Below, in pieces: positions 8,901 to 17,352 of a stretch of 64,000 nt of DNA. Source of the stretch: Roseiarcus sp963809245 (lineage in GTDB: Bacteria; Pseudomonadota; Alphaproteobacteria; Rhizobiales; Beijerinckiaceae); assembly GCA_963809245.1 (NCBI GenBank), contig CAWEIU010000002.1, forward strand, positions 1-64,000. The letters run 5' to 3'. Position 1 is the first letter of the stretch, and each line of letters begins with the position of its first letter. The notes beneath the pieces are model-generated. The model made no database searches. It worked only from the letters and a program-made list of their open reading frames with translations, and was not told the DNA's origin. The translations under genes and the position numbers were made by a program.

Positions 8901-11233
8901 AGGCGCCGGCGCGGCCCGGCCTTAGTCTCGTCGCCGCGCGCGAACTGCGCTGGATGCGACGCGATCGGCTCGCACTGTTCCTGGCAATCGGCGTGCCGAT
9001 TATCGCCTTCGCCATTCTGGCGGGGATTTTCAGCAATGCGGTCGTTCGTAACCTGAGAGTCAGCGTCGTCGACGCCGATCGATCGCCGACGTCGCTCGTC
9101 TACGTCCAGGCGATTGCATCGGCGCCCGGCGTGAGCGTTGCGGAGCGCTCCGGCGACATGACCAGCGCGATGCACGCGATACGCTCCGGGGATGCGATCG
9201 CCGCGGTTTATATCCCCGAGAATTTCGAGCGCGATCTGGTCGACCGGAAGCGCCCGCGAATTGTCGTTCTCTACAACAGGCAGTACTTCACGCCAGGCAA
9301 CAGCGCTTCGTCGGCGCTTTCCAGCGCCATTTCCGCAGCGACGGCGACGTTGCCGGACACGTCTCCCGCCGCCCCGAAGTCGTTCGCTCCCGGCTCTCTC
9401 GTCGTCGAAGAGTATGTGCTGACCAATCCAGCGCTGAATTACGCGCAGTTCCTGCTGCGAGCGATCCTGCCGCACGTCCTCCACGTCGTTGTCGCCATCT
9501 CCGCCGGCTATGCCGTCGGCTCCGAGTTCTCGCGTCGCAGCCTGCGCGCTTGGCTGCGCGCCGCCGGCGGCAGCCCGCTGACGGCCCTCGTCGGCAAGCT
9601 CGCGCCGCTGTTTGGCATCTTCATTCTGATGATGGTCGTCGACGCCGTTGTCATTCACGGCCTCTTCGGGGTGACGTTCCGGGGCGACGCCTTGTTGATG
9701 GGAGCAGGCGCCTCGCTCCTGGTCATCGCCTATCTTGCTCTCGGCAGTTTCTTTCAGCTCCTGGTGCGCAACCTTGCGACGGGCATGAGCCTCACCGCAA
9801 TCATATGCAACCCTGCCTTCGGGTTCGCCGGCGTCGGCTTCCCATTGATCGCGATGGGCGGGTTCGCCCGCGTGTGGGGCGATGCTTTGCCGCTGCGCTG
9901 GTTCATGCAGATCTTGTTCGATCAAGCGGTGCGTGGACTTCCGCCAACCTCGTCGGTCCAACCCTTGCTCGCGCTTGGCGCTCTGGCTGCTGGCTTCTTA
10001 TTGCTCAGCTGGCTGCGTCTTCGCGCGCTCGCCAAAGCGCCCTCGCGTCCGGCTGAGGAGACGACGCCGAGCGATGCTGTCCCGTCGCCAGGGGTCGGGG
10101 CCGCGATGTTCGCCGAAGTCCGTCGTGTCCTCAACGATCGCGGCGTCTTCGGCCTCATCATCCTTGCGCCCGTCATCTACGGGCTGCTCTATCCGCAGCC
10201 CTATCTTGGCCAAATCCTCCGCCGCATTCCAATTGCGGTCGTCGACCAAGATCACACCGAGCTCAGCCGCAATCTGGTGGAGGCGCTAAATGCCGATGAG
10301 GCCATTGAGGTCGCCGTCCGCGCCGACACGCTCGCACAAGCGCACGCCGCGCTCGCCCGAAGGGAGGTTTTCGCGATCCTGGGGATCCCGCGGGACACCG
10401 AGAAGGAGGTGCTGAAAGGCAATCAGGCGCGCCTGGCGGCCTACGTCGATTCCGCCTACTTCCTGCTCTACAATCGAACGCTGGAAGGGATCGTCGAAGC
10501 GAGCGGCGCGGTCAACGTCGAGGTCGCGTCGAGAGGAGCGCGCATCGAAGGCAGCTTGGCTAACGCCGCGTTGGCGAGAAGGTCGCCGGTCCAAACGCTC
10601 ACTGAGCCTCTGTTTAACCCGACGGGCGGTTACGCCAGCTATGTCGTCCCAGCCGCATTCATTCTGATCCTGCAGCAAACATTGCTCATGGGCGTCGCAA
10701 CAATGGGCGGCGTGACGTCTGAAACCGGGCGGCGGCGCGAGCGCGAGGGCGTTCGAGCGATCCTCGGCCAGGCCATTGCGCATCTGTGTCTGGCTCTACC
10801 GGGACTCGCTCTCTACTTGATCGTCATCCCGCGGATCGCCGGCTTCTCGACCTTGGGAGGCTTGCTCGACCTGCTCGCGATGGTCATACCTTTCGTCCTG
10901 TCGGTGAGTTTTCTCGCCCAGTTCGCAAGCTTGTGGTTCCAGCGGCGCGAGACTGCGGTGCTGCTGTTCATCGCGATGAGCCTGCCCATCTTTTTCACGG
11001 TGGGCGTGTCTTGGCCTGTCGAGGCGATCCCGGACTTCATCCGCGAGGCGAGCCGCGTCGTCCCGAGCACCTCCGCCATCGATGGCCTGGTTCGCATCAA
11101 TCAGATGGGAGCGAGCCTGCACGACGTCGCGAAAGACTGGGCGTTTCTTTGGGCCTTGGTCGCGATCTACGGCGCTCTCGCCATCGGCGCCGCCCTCGTG
11201 TTTCGCATGCGAGAGGTTAACGATGAACACTAA
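8897..11233 (+). CDS. ABC-2 type permease, tandem duplicated (two permease units in one chain)
   Basis: A 778-aa membrane protein made of two related ABC-2 permease units, about residues 1-370 and 395-778. Each unit starts with one membrane helix, then a large periplasmic domain (Val-Val-Asp-Ala-Asp-Arg-Ser-Pro in the first, Val-Val-Asp-Gln-Asp-His-Thr-Glu in the second), then a block of about five helices. A single ABC-2 subunit is about 370 aa, so this is a fused dimer. I took the ATG at 8897 that overlaps the HlyD stop; an upstream in-frame start at 8627 lies inside the HlyD gene. No Walker motif is present in this protein or its neighbours. Confidence 0.85.
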   Translation: MKAPARPGLSLVAARELRWMRRDRLALFLAIGVPIIAFAILAGIFSNAVVRNLRVSVVDADRSPTSLVYVQAIASAPGVSVAERSGDMTSAMHAIRSGDAIAAVYIPENFERDLVDRKRPRIVVLYNRQYFTPGNSASSALSSAISAATATLPDTSPAAPKSFAPGSLVVEEYVLTNPALNYAQFLLRAILPHVLHVVVAISAGYAVGSEFSRRSLRAWLRAAGGSPLTALVGKLAPLFGIFILMMVVDAVVIHGLFGVTFRGDALLMGAGASLLVIAYLALGSFFQLLVRNLATGMSLTAIICNPAFGFAGVGFPLIAMGGFARVWGDALPLRWFMQILFDQAVRGLPPTSSVQPLLALGALAAGFLLLSWLRLRALAKAPSRPAEETTPSDAVPSPGVGAAMFAEVRRVLNDRGVFGLIILAPVIYGLLYPQPYLGQILRRIPIAVVDQDHTELSRNLVEALNADEAIEVAVRADTLAQAHAALARREVFAILGIPRDTEKEVLKGNQARLAAYVDSAYFLLYNRTLEGIVEASGAVNVEVASRGARIEGSLANAALARRSPVQTLTEPLFNPTGGYASYVVPAAFILILQQTLLMGVATMGGVTSETGRRREREGVRAILGQAIAHLCLALPGLALYLIVIPRIAGFSTLGGLLDLLAMVIPFVLSVSFLAQFASLWFQRRETAVLLFIAMSLPIFFTVGVSWPVEAIPDFIREASRVVPSTSAIDGLVRINQMGASLHDVAKDWAFLWALVAIYGALAIGAALVFRMREVNDEH

Positions 11234-12212
11234 GCCGAGAGGCCGCCGCGCAAGACTGCTTGGCGTGATCGCAATCGGGGGGATCGCGTTCGTCGCCTTT
11301 CGCGCATGGACGGCTTCGCCGCCGAGCGCGCTCATCCCAGGCGTCGTCCACGAAACCGAGATCCGCATCGCGCCCGAAACGAGCGGCCGACTGGCCGCGG
11401 TCAAGGTCAAGCCGGGCGATCATGTGAGGAAAGGCGACGTGCTCGCGATACTGAGCGCTCCCGAGGTAACGGCTTCCCTCCTCGAGGCCAAGGCCAACGC
11501 GGCGAGCGCGAGGGCCGACCGGGCCAATGTCGATGTAGGCGTCCGCAAAGAGGAGGTCCGCAGCGCGGCGCAAAACGTCAGCATCGGCGAGGCCAACCTC
11601 GTCCTCGCGCAGAAGCAGTACACACGCGCGGCCACCCTCGCCGCCCAATCCTTCGCCAGCAAGCAGCAACTCGATGAGAACACATCGTCGCTCAGCGAGG
11701 CCAAGGCCAGTCTCGATCTCGCTCGGGCCATCTACGCCGAGGATGTGGCGGGGCCGACGGCGGAAGAGCGGGCCATCGCCGAAACCAAGGTCGTGGTCAG
11801 CGACGCGACAGTCGCGGATCTCGAAGCCCAACTCGCGAAGACGACGCTTCTCGCGCCCACTGACGGCGTGGTTCGACTGGTCGTCGCAGAGATTGGCGAG
11901 GCAATCTCTCCAGGGCAGGCGGTCATGACCCTCGATGAGGGGCGAGAGCGCTGGTTCACATTCACTATTCGGGAAGACCGCCTCGGCGGGATCGGAATTG
12001 GAAAACCGCTCGTTCTGCGGACGACGAAAGGCGACCGGATCGAGGCGCGCGTCACCGAATTGCGGCCGCTTGGGGAATTTGCAGTCTGGCATGCGGCCCG
12101 CGCTGTGGGCGACCATGACATCAACAGCTTTCTCGTGCGTGCAGATCCCCTGCAAGGCGCCGACGGTCTGGAGCCTGGCATGACGGTCTGGATCGACGAG
12201 GCAAAAAATTAG
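11223..12212 (+). CDS. Second HlyD family membrane-fusion protein
   Basis: An adaptor of 329 aa from the ATG at 11223, overlapping the end of the permease gene by 11 bases. One N-terminal membrane segment (about 12-28) is followed by a lipoyl-like motif (Ile-Ala-Pro-Glu-Thr-Ser-Gly-Arg-Leu), a coiled-coil hairpin rich in Ala and Glu at about 75-190, and a C-terminal beta domain ending in Glu-Pro-Gly-Met-Thr-Val-Trp. It resembles the first HlyD protein in architecture but not closely in sequence. Two different adaptors flanking one permease suggest a hetero-adaptor complex or a duplicated cluster. Confidence 0.87.
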   Translation: MNTKPRGRRARLLGVIAIGGIAFVAFRAWTASPPSALIPGVVHETEIRIAPETSGRLAAVKVKPGDHVRKGDVLAILSAPEVTASLLEAKANAASARADRANVDVGVRKEEVRSAAQNVSIGEANLVLAQKQYTRAATLAAQSFASKQQLDENTSSLSEAKASLDLARAIYAEDVAGPTAEERAIAETKVVVSDATVADLEAQLAKTTLLAPTDGVVRLVVAEIGEAISPGQAVMTLDEGRERWFTFTIREDRLGGIGIGKPLVLRTTKGDRIEARVTELRPLGEFAVWHAARAVGDHDINSFLVRADPLQGADGLEPGMTVWIDEAKN

Positions 12213-12240
12213 CCTGGAGGCCCCGGCTCATGAGGCGGCA

Positions 12241-12354
12241 GGACGCTTCGCGCTGGTTGTCGAGCGAGTTGAACTCCTGCTCGAGGCCATGCTCGGTGGA
12301 GACGCGAGTGTAGATCGCGCAGCGGAGCGCCGGCTTGCGATCAGCCCGCTTCAT
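12241..12354 (-). pseudogene. N-terminal fragment of a serine recombinase (resolvase)
   Basis: The 38 residues from the ATG at 12354 include Ala-Ile-Tyr-Thr-Arg-Val-Ser-Thr, which carries the catalytic Ser of resolvases. They continue with Gly-Leu-Glu-Gln-Glu-Phe-Asn-Ser-Leu-Asp and Gln-Arg-Glu-Ala. This is the start of large serine recombinases common on rhizobial mobile elements. Similarity stops at about 12241, just after Gln-Arg-Glu-Ala-Ser, where the sequence becomes the 3' flank of the HlyD gene. The gene is a truncated remnant that marks a former mobile-element boundary. Confidence 0.75.
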
Positions 12355-12595
12355 GCGGCGGCCAACGGTAGCGCGCCGCGAAGGTCGTCGTCGGCAACGA
12401 CGAGCGACGCGAGGGCAGGGGCATCGCGCAAACGGCCTCGTGCGAGGTCTCTCCGAGCCGCTCGACGGTTGGGTCCGAGGCAATCTCGACGATCGCAGAC
12501 GGCGGTCAGTTTCAGTGAATGAGATTGCGCGGCTGCCTCGTCGCCCGCGGAGCATCACGCGGCCCTCGCCAGCCCAGAAGCTCCGCTCCGACTGG

Positions 12596-12644
12596 ATCAT
12601 TTTTCATAATCATCTTCATCATGAATAATCATTTTCCATCATCG
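12596..12644. repeat. Imperfect direct repeat, possible operator
   Basis: An ATCATTTTTCATAATCATC unit at 12596-12614 and a related ATCATTTTCCATCATCG unit at 12628-12644 lie in an AT-rich patch within GC-rich DNA, about 95 bases upstream of the GTG start of the hydrolase gene. Repeats of this spacing often bind a regulator; which one is not known. The rest of 12355-12737 holds no gene I can support. Confidence 0.35.
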
Positions 12645-12737
12645 ATCTCATGCGCCTAGCTTGTGACCGAGGCGCGAGCGGCAAGGCCGGAACCATCGGG
12701 CAGGGCCGCTTAAGGATCGAGAAATGGGAGATGCGGA

Positions 12738-13538
12738 GTGAGCACTGTCGAGACGGTATCAGTCAATAACGTCGATATCGCCGTTCGCATCGAGGGAGAG
12801 AACGGCCGGCCATGGATCGTTCTGTCCAACAGCCTGGCCGCGAACTATGACAGCTGGGACGATCAGCTGTCGCTTCTGACCGAAAATTTTCGCGTTCTGC
12901 GCTACGACACAAGAGGCCACGGCCGCAGCTCGGCGCCCGCCGGGCCCTATACCTTCGGCCATCTTACGGGCGATGTCATCGGTCTGATGGATCATTATAA
13001 GATCGCCAGCGCGACTTTTCTCGGCCTCTCGATGGGCGGCATGACGGGGCTAGGCCTCGCCATCGATCATCCCCACCGTGTCAGCCGACTGATCTGCTGC
13101 GATGCGCGCGCCGACGCCATCCCGCCCTTCATCGATAATTGGAACGCCCGCATCGCGTCCGTCGAGGAGGCCGGGAACATGGACCCCATCGCCAGCTTCA
13201 ACAAGCAGCGCTGGTTCACCCCCGCCTTCTGCGACGCCCATCCGGACGTGGTCCAGAAGGCGATGGACATGATCCTGGCGACCAGCACGCAGGGCTATAT
13301 CGGCTGTGCCCGCGCGTTGCAGACGCTGGACTACAAGCGCCATCTCGGCAGGATCGCCTGCCCGACACTCTTCCTTTGCGGCGCCCAGGACACGGCTGCG
13401 CCCGCGGCCGTCATGCAGGAGATGGCAGCCCTCGTCCCAGGGGCCGGCCTTAAGCTCGTCGATCCCGGCGCCCATGTCTGCAACATGGAGAGCCCCGAGA
13501 GTTTCAACGCCATCGTCGGCGAGTGGCTCGCCCAATGA
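12738..13538 (+). CDS. Alpha/beta hydrolase, 3-oxoadipate enol-lactonase-like
   Basis: A cytoplasmic hydrolase of 266 aa. The nucleophile elbow Gly-Leu-Ser-Met-Gly-Gly is at 96-101 (Ser98). The Arg-Tyr-Asp-Thr-Arg-Gly-His-Gly stretch near 54-62, the acid in Cys-Gly-Ala-Gln-Asp near 218, and the His in Gly-Ala-His-Val-Cys-Asn near 246 follow the PcaD pattern. The start is GTG with a GGGAG site about ten bases before it. It overlaps the aldehyde dehydrogenase gene by ATGA, so the two work in one operon. No other beta-ketoadipate genes are nearby, so a lactone or ester other than the classical one is likely. Confidence 0.82.
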   Translation: MSTVETVSVNNVDIAVRIEGENGRPWIVLSNSLAANYDSWDDQLSLLTENFRVLRYDTRGHGRSSAPAGPYTFGHLTGDVIGLMDHYKIASATFLGLSMGGMTGLGLAIDHPHRVSRLICCDARADAIPPFIDNWNARIASVEEAGNMDPIASFNKQRWFTPAFCDAHPDVVQKAMDMILATSTQGYIGCARALQTLDYKRHLGRIACPTLFLCGAQDTAAPAAVMQEMAALVPGAGLKLVDPGAHVCNMESPESFNAIVGEWLAQ

Positions 13539-14938
13539 GTGCGCAGGCAGAAGCTCGTCTTGCGTCGGCGACGCGCGCGATCCGCAGCGTCAATCCGGCT
13601 ACGGGCGCGGTGATTTCGGAGCACCCCTTTCTCAGCGATGCTGCGCTCGACCGCAAGCTCTCGCTGGCGCAGCAAGGCTTCTCGGTTTGGCGCCGCACGC
13701 CGGTCGGGGAACGCGCCGGCGCCCTTGCCCGGATCGCGGAACTGTTCCAGGCGGACAGGGAGGCGCTTGCGCGCCTCGCCGTCGCCGAGATGGGCAAGAC
13801 CTATGCAGCGGCGCTCGGCGAAGTCGACAAATGCGCCTATACGCTGCGCTATTACGCCGAAAAGGGCCCAGCGCTGCTGGCGGATGAGAAGGTCGACATG
13901 CCGGGGGCCGAGGCCTTCCTGCGCTTCCTGCCGATAGGCCCGGTACTCGCGATCATGCCCTGGAACTTTCCTTTCTTCCAGGTTGTGCGCTTCATTGCTC
14001 CTGCTCTGCTCGGCGGTAATGTCGGCCTGCTCAAGCACGCGGAAAACGTGCCGCAATGCGCGCTGGCGCTGGAGGAGATCACGCACCTTGCGGGCTTGCC
14101 GGAGGGCGTCTTCCAATCGCTGTTTATCGACATCCCGACGGTTTCCCGGGTGATCGCCGATCCGCGGGTCGCGGCGGTAACCGTCACGGGCAGCGAACGG
14201 GCAGGCCGCTCCGTGGCCGAACATTGCGGGCGCGCGCTCAAGAAATGCGTGCTGGAACTCGGCGGCAGCGATCCCTTGATCGTCATGCCGAGCGCCGACG
14301 TCGAGGGGGCTGCGAAGGCGGCTGTGAAGGCGCGCATTCTGAACAATGGCCAGTCTTGCATCTGCGCCAAGCGCTTCATCGTCGATGCCGCGGTCTACGA
14401 ACCGTTCGTGGAAGCGGCCCGGACGGCGCTCGAAGCCCTCGTCGTCGGCGATCCGATGGAGTCGGCGACCGATATCGGCCCGCTCGTGTCCCAGCAGGCA
14501 CGCGACATCCTGAGGGATCAAGTCGGGCGGGCGCTGGGCGCTGGCGGACGGCTGATCGCGGGTGGCGGCGGCGCCGACGGGCCCGGGTTCTTTTACGCCC
14601 CGGCGCTGATCGCCGATATCCCGCCCGACGCCTCGGTGAGAAGGGAAGAACTGTTCGGCCCCGTCGCCATGGTTTTTCGCGTCGACGGCAGGCAGGCGGC
14701 GCTCGCTGTCGCCAACGAGACTCCATTCGGGCTCGGCAGCAGCGTATGGACGCGCAATGCGGAGGAGGCGGCCTTCTTCACCGGCGGGCTCGATGCAGGA
14801 ATGACCTTCATCAACGCCACCGTGGCTTCCGATCCGCACATTCCCTTCGGCGGGGTCAAGTCCTCTGGTTTCGGTCGCGAGTTCGGCCAGGCGGGCCTGC
14901 GCGAATTCCTCAACATGAAGACGGTGGTGCGGCCATGA
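13535..14938 (+). CDS. NAD(P)-dependent aldehyde dehydrogenase, succinate-semialdehyde type
   Basis: Oxidises an aldehyde to its acid. It is 467 aa from the ATG overlapping the hydrolase stop. Catalytic Glu is near 241 (Glu-Leu-Gly-Gly-Ser-Asp) and catalytic Cys near 275 (Asn-Asn-Gly-Gln-Ser-Cys). The Rossmann contact Gly-Ser-Glu-Arg-Ala-Gly is near 219. The sequence Ala-Lys-Arg-Phe-Ile-Val after the Cys resembles the YneI/Sad branch of succinate-semialdehyde dehydrogenases. The substrate is probably a short semialdehyde made in this cluster. Confidence 0.88.
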   Translation: MSAQAEARLASATRAIRSVNPATGAVISEHPFLSDAALDRKLSLAQQGFSVWRRTPVGERAGALARIAELFQADREALARLAVAEMGKTYAAALGEVDKCAYTLRYYAEKGPALLADEKVDMPGAEAFLRFLPIGPVLAIMPWNFPFFQVVRFIAPALLGGNVGLLKHAENVPQCALALEEITHLAGLPEGVFQSLFIDIPTVSRVIADPRVAAVTVTGSERAGRSVAEHCGRALKKCVLELGGSDPLIVMPSADVEGAAKAAVKARILNNGQSCICAKRFIVDAAVYEPFVEAARTALEALVVGDPMESATDIGPLVSQQARDILRDQVGRALGAGGRLIAGGGGADGPGFFYAPALIADIPPDASVRREELFGPVAMVFRVDGRQAALAVANETPFGLGSSVWTRNAEEAAFFTGGLDAGMTFINATVASDPHIPFGGVKSSGFGREFGQAGLREFLNMKTVVRP

Positions 14939-15109
14939 GCGGCAAAGTGGCGAAAATCGCCGTGGCGGCACATCCGCGACGGCGGGGAACCGCGGATCGA
15001 GCGGACGGTCGAACAGCGACTGCGTCGCCGCCTGTCCGTCGAGTGAAGCCGAGCATGTTCATGTTGCTGTGCTAATTTTCGAGGCATGAACGATTCGGAG
15101 GAGACGAGG

Positions 15110-15157
15110 GCATCGTCATTCCGGTCGTCGGCTGTTCCCTGGCCGGAATGATGATGC
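15110..15157. repeat. Long inverted repeat (intergenic hairpin)
   Basis: The arm at 15110-15124 (GCATCGTCATTCCGG) and the arm at 15143-15157 pair with one mismatch around an 18-base loop. It lies in the 274-base gap between the aldehyde dehydrogenase and reductase genes. The CATTCCGG/CCGGAATG core matches intergenic palindromes widespread in rhizobial genomes, so it may be a copy of such a repeat acting as a terminator. Confidence 0.6.
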
Positions 15158-15212
15158 CCGCTTCTCCAGGCCGTCCCGAGCAGGCGCCAACTCCCGTAGG
15201 AGACCCATTGCT

Positions 15213-16142
15213 GTGAATACGAACGCAACGTCGGCCATCGGCGTGATCGGCCTCGGCATCATGGGCCTGTCCTACGCCCGCCACTTGATCGCGGCGGGCT
15301 ACCGCGTCGTCGGCTTCGATGTGGCGTCGCCCTGTATGGAAGCTTTCACGCAAGCCGGCGGTCATGCGGCCGCCTCTCCGCGCGAGGTCGCGGCCGCCTG
15401 CTTCACCATTCTGACGGCGCTCCCCTCCGAAAAGGCCTTGAACGATATCTGCGCCGGCCCGGACGGCATCGTGGCCGGCCTGCGTCAGGCCGCGACGCTG
15501 TGCGAACTCTCGACCCTGCCCATCAAGGCCAAGGAGGAATGTCGGGCGGCCCTCGAGGCGGCTGGCGGCGTGATGCTCGACTGTCCCGTCAGCGGTACAG
15601 GCGTGCAGGCGGCGCGCGGCGAGATCGAAATTCTCGCCAGCGGCGACGAGGGCCGCGTGGAGGCGCTTCGGCCCCTTTTCGCCGCGATTTCGCGACGGAC
15701 CCACTATGTCGGCCCATTTGGCAACGGAATGAAGTACAAATGCATCGCCAATCTCCTGGTGACGATCCACAATGTCGCCGCCGCGGAGGCTCTCGCCCTC
15801 GCCCGCAAGGCCGGGCTCGACCCGGGCGAGGTTTTGGGTGTGCTCGCCACGGGCGCCGGCGCGTCAAAAATGCTGGAACTGCGCGGACCGCTCATGGTCG
15901 AGGACCGCTATCTGCCGGCAACCGCCAAGGTTGGCGTGCATCTCAAGGACATCGACCTCATCGAGGCCTTCGCCCGCGCCAATGGGGCGCAGGTGGCCCT
16001 GTTCGAGGCCTCGATCCCGTTCTATCGGATGGCCGCAGAAGACGGCCGGTGGGATCAGGACACTGCGAGCGTCTTCGCCGTCATCGACAGCTTCGCCGCT
16101 GCAGCCAACGCCGATCCGTCGCCCGGCGCGGTCTCTCGCTGA
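15213..16142 (+). CDS. NAD(P)-dependent beta-hydroxyacid dehydrogenase (3-hydroxyisobutyrate / tartronate semialdehyde reductase family)
   Basis: A 309-aa two-domain dehydrogenase. The nucleotide fold Gly-Leu-Gly-Ile-Met-Gly is at about 11-16. The substrate motif Asp-Cys-Pro-Val-Ser-Gly-Thr is near 125, and the catalytic Lys lies in Gly-Asn-Gly-Met-Lys-Tyr-Lys near 170. The family interconverts 3-hydroxyacids and semialdehydes, which fits the aldehyde dehydrogenase one gene upstream. The start is GTG, preceded by a GTAGGAG ribosome site. Confidence 0.87.
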   Translation: MNTNATSAIGVIGLGIMGLSYARHLIAAGYRVVGFDVASPCMEAFTQAGGHAAASPREVAAACFTILTALPSEKALNDICAGPDGIVAGLRQAATLCELSTLPIKAKEECRAALEAAGGVMLDCPVSGTGVQAARGEIEILASGDEGRVEALRPLFAAISRRTHYVGPFGNGMKYKCIANLLVTIHNVAAAEALALARKAGLDPGEVLGVLATGAGASKMLELRGPLMVEDRYLPATAKVGVHLKDIDLIEAFARANGAQVALFEASIPFYRMAAEDGRWDQDTASVFAVIDSFAAAANADPSPGAVSR

Positions 16143-16284
16143 GCGCTGCCGTTTGCATCGACCATCCCTCGATCATTTATCCTAAAGTAATGGAACACAA
16201 TTGATAATTTGATAAAAGAGAAAACGCGACTAAACTTTAACTGATGATCACACATCCAATACGATATACTGGGAGGATATACCT
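16143..16284 (+). promoter_or_regulatory. AT-rich promoter region of the ribose-type importer
   Basis: A markedly AT-rich 140-base stretch. TTGATA followed 16 bases later by TAAACT around 16209-16236 would serve as a weak sigma-70 pair. A GGGAGG ribosome site stands just before the TTG start. Exact promoter positions are inference. Confidence 0.35.
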
Positions 16285-17352
16285 TTGAATAAGCTTGTGC
16301 GCTTGCTTATATGTGGGGTCGGTTTTGCGACGCTTGCGGCTACGTCTGCGAACGCTGCTGAAGATTGGAGCTTCGACGTCCTTGCACGCGATGGCGGAGC
16401 CAGCAAGGACATCAAATGGACAAATCTTCCAAAGGATCAGATCACGAAACATTGGAAGATTTGCGTCCTCTTTCCTCTGATGAAGAATTCGTACTGGGTC
16501 GCCGGCAACTACGGCATGGTCCAGGAGGCAAGTCGCGATGGCCTCAACATGCAGTTGTTCGAAGCCGGCGGCTACCAGAACCTCTCCACCCAGCTCGACC
16601 AGTTCGACAACTGTATCGCCAACAAATATGACGCCATCATCATCGCGGCGATCAGCGCCGACGGCGTCGGTCCGCTGGTCAAGAAGGCTGTCGCCGCCGG
16701 CATCCCCGTCATCGATTATGCCAACGGCATCAACGAACCTTCGGTCTCGGCTCACGCCAATGTCAGCTTCGTCGATCTCGGCAAGCTGGCCGGCGAATAT
16801 CTGAAGAAGACAGCCGATCCCGCCAAGACCGTCATTGGCTTCTTTCCCGGCCCACAGGGTGCGAATTTCTCCGACGACGCCGTGAAGGGCTTCGAGGAGA
16901 CTGTAAAGCCGGCCGGCTTCAAGATCGCCATCGACCGCCGCGGCGACGCCAGTCTCAACGTGCAACTCGACTTCGTCCAGAACGCCCTGCAGGCCTACCC
17001 CGAGATCAACTATGTGGTGGCGATCGATCCCGGCGCGCAGGGCGCCGTCACCGTCCTCCGCAACAGCCGGCGGCTCGATCAGGTCAAGGTGCTCGGCATC
17101 AACATCATCCCGCCGGTCTATCAAAACATCGTTTCGGGCGTGACCGCCGGCTCCGGTGTCGATTTCACCGTCGTTCAGGCCAAGCTCGCCGTCGATATGG
17201 CGGTGCGCCTTCTCGAGAAGAAGGACCTGCCGTCCAAGGCCGCGGGCCCGGCGCCCGTTCTCCTGACCAAGGACAATCTGAAGAACTATGAGTGGACGAC
17301 GATGTTCGCGCCGAAGGACTACAAGGCGACATTCAGCGTCGAGGCGAAATAG
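16285..17352 (+). CDS. Ribose-type ABC transporter substrate-binding protein
   Basis: A periplasmic receptor of the periplasmic-binding-protein-1 (RbsB/TorT) fold, 355 aa. A signal peptide at about 1-24 ends in Ala-Asn-Ala-Ala. The Val-Leu-Phe-Pro ... Ser-Tyr-Trp stretch and the Asp-Gln-Phe-Asp-Asn-Cys region follow that family. The start codon is TTG, supported by GGGAGG nine bases upstream and by the position of the signal peptide. The ATPase and permease genes follow. The receptor is long for the RbsB branch and closer to TorT-like receptors; its ligand is unknown. Confidence 0.87.
   Translation: MNKLVRLLICGVGFATLAATSANAAEDWSFDVLARDGGASKDIKWTNLPKDQITKHWKICVLFPLMKNSYWVAGNYGMVQEASRDGLNMQLFEAGGYQNLSTQLDQFDNCIANKYDAIIIAAISADGVGPLVKKAVAAGIPVIDYANGINEPSVSAHANVSFVDLGKLAGEYLKKTADPAKTVIGFFPGPQGANFSDDAVKGFEETVKPAGFKIAIDRRGDASLNVQLDFVQNALQAYPEINYVVAIDPGAQGAVTVLRNSRRLDQVKVLGINIIPPVYQNIVSGVTAGSGVDFTVVQAKLAVDMAVRLLEKKDLPSKAAGPAPVLLTKDNLKNYEWTTMFAPKDYKATFSVEAK

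Noticed and set aside
8870..9961. A 363-aa open frame on the minus strand
   Set aside because: It is antisense to the duplicated ABC-2 permease. Its Gln/Arg/His-rich translation is the complement of membrane-helix codons.
13331..14971. A 546-aa open frame on the minus strand
   Set aside because: It lies antisense to the aldehyde dehydrogenase, whose catalytic motifs are intact. The translation is Arg/Ala/His-rich with no family pattern, a usual shadow in GC-rich DNA.
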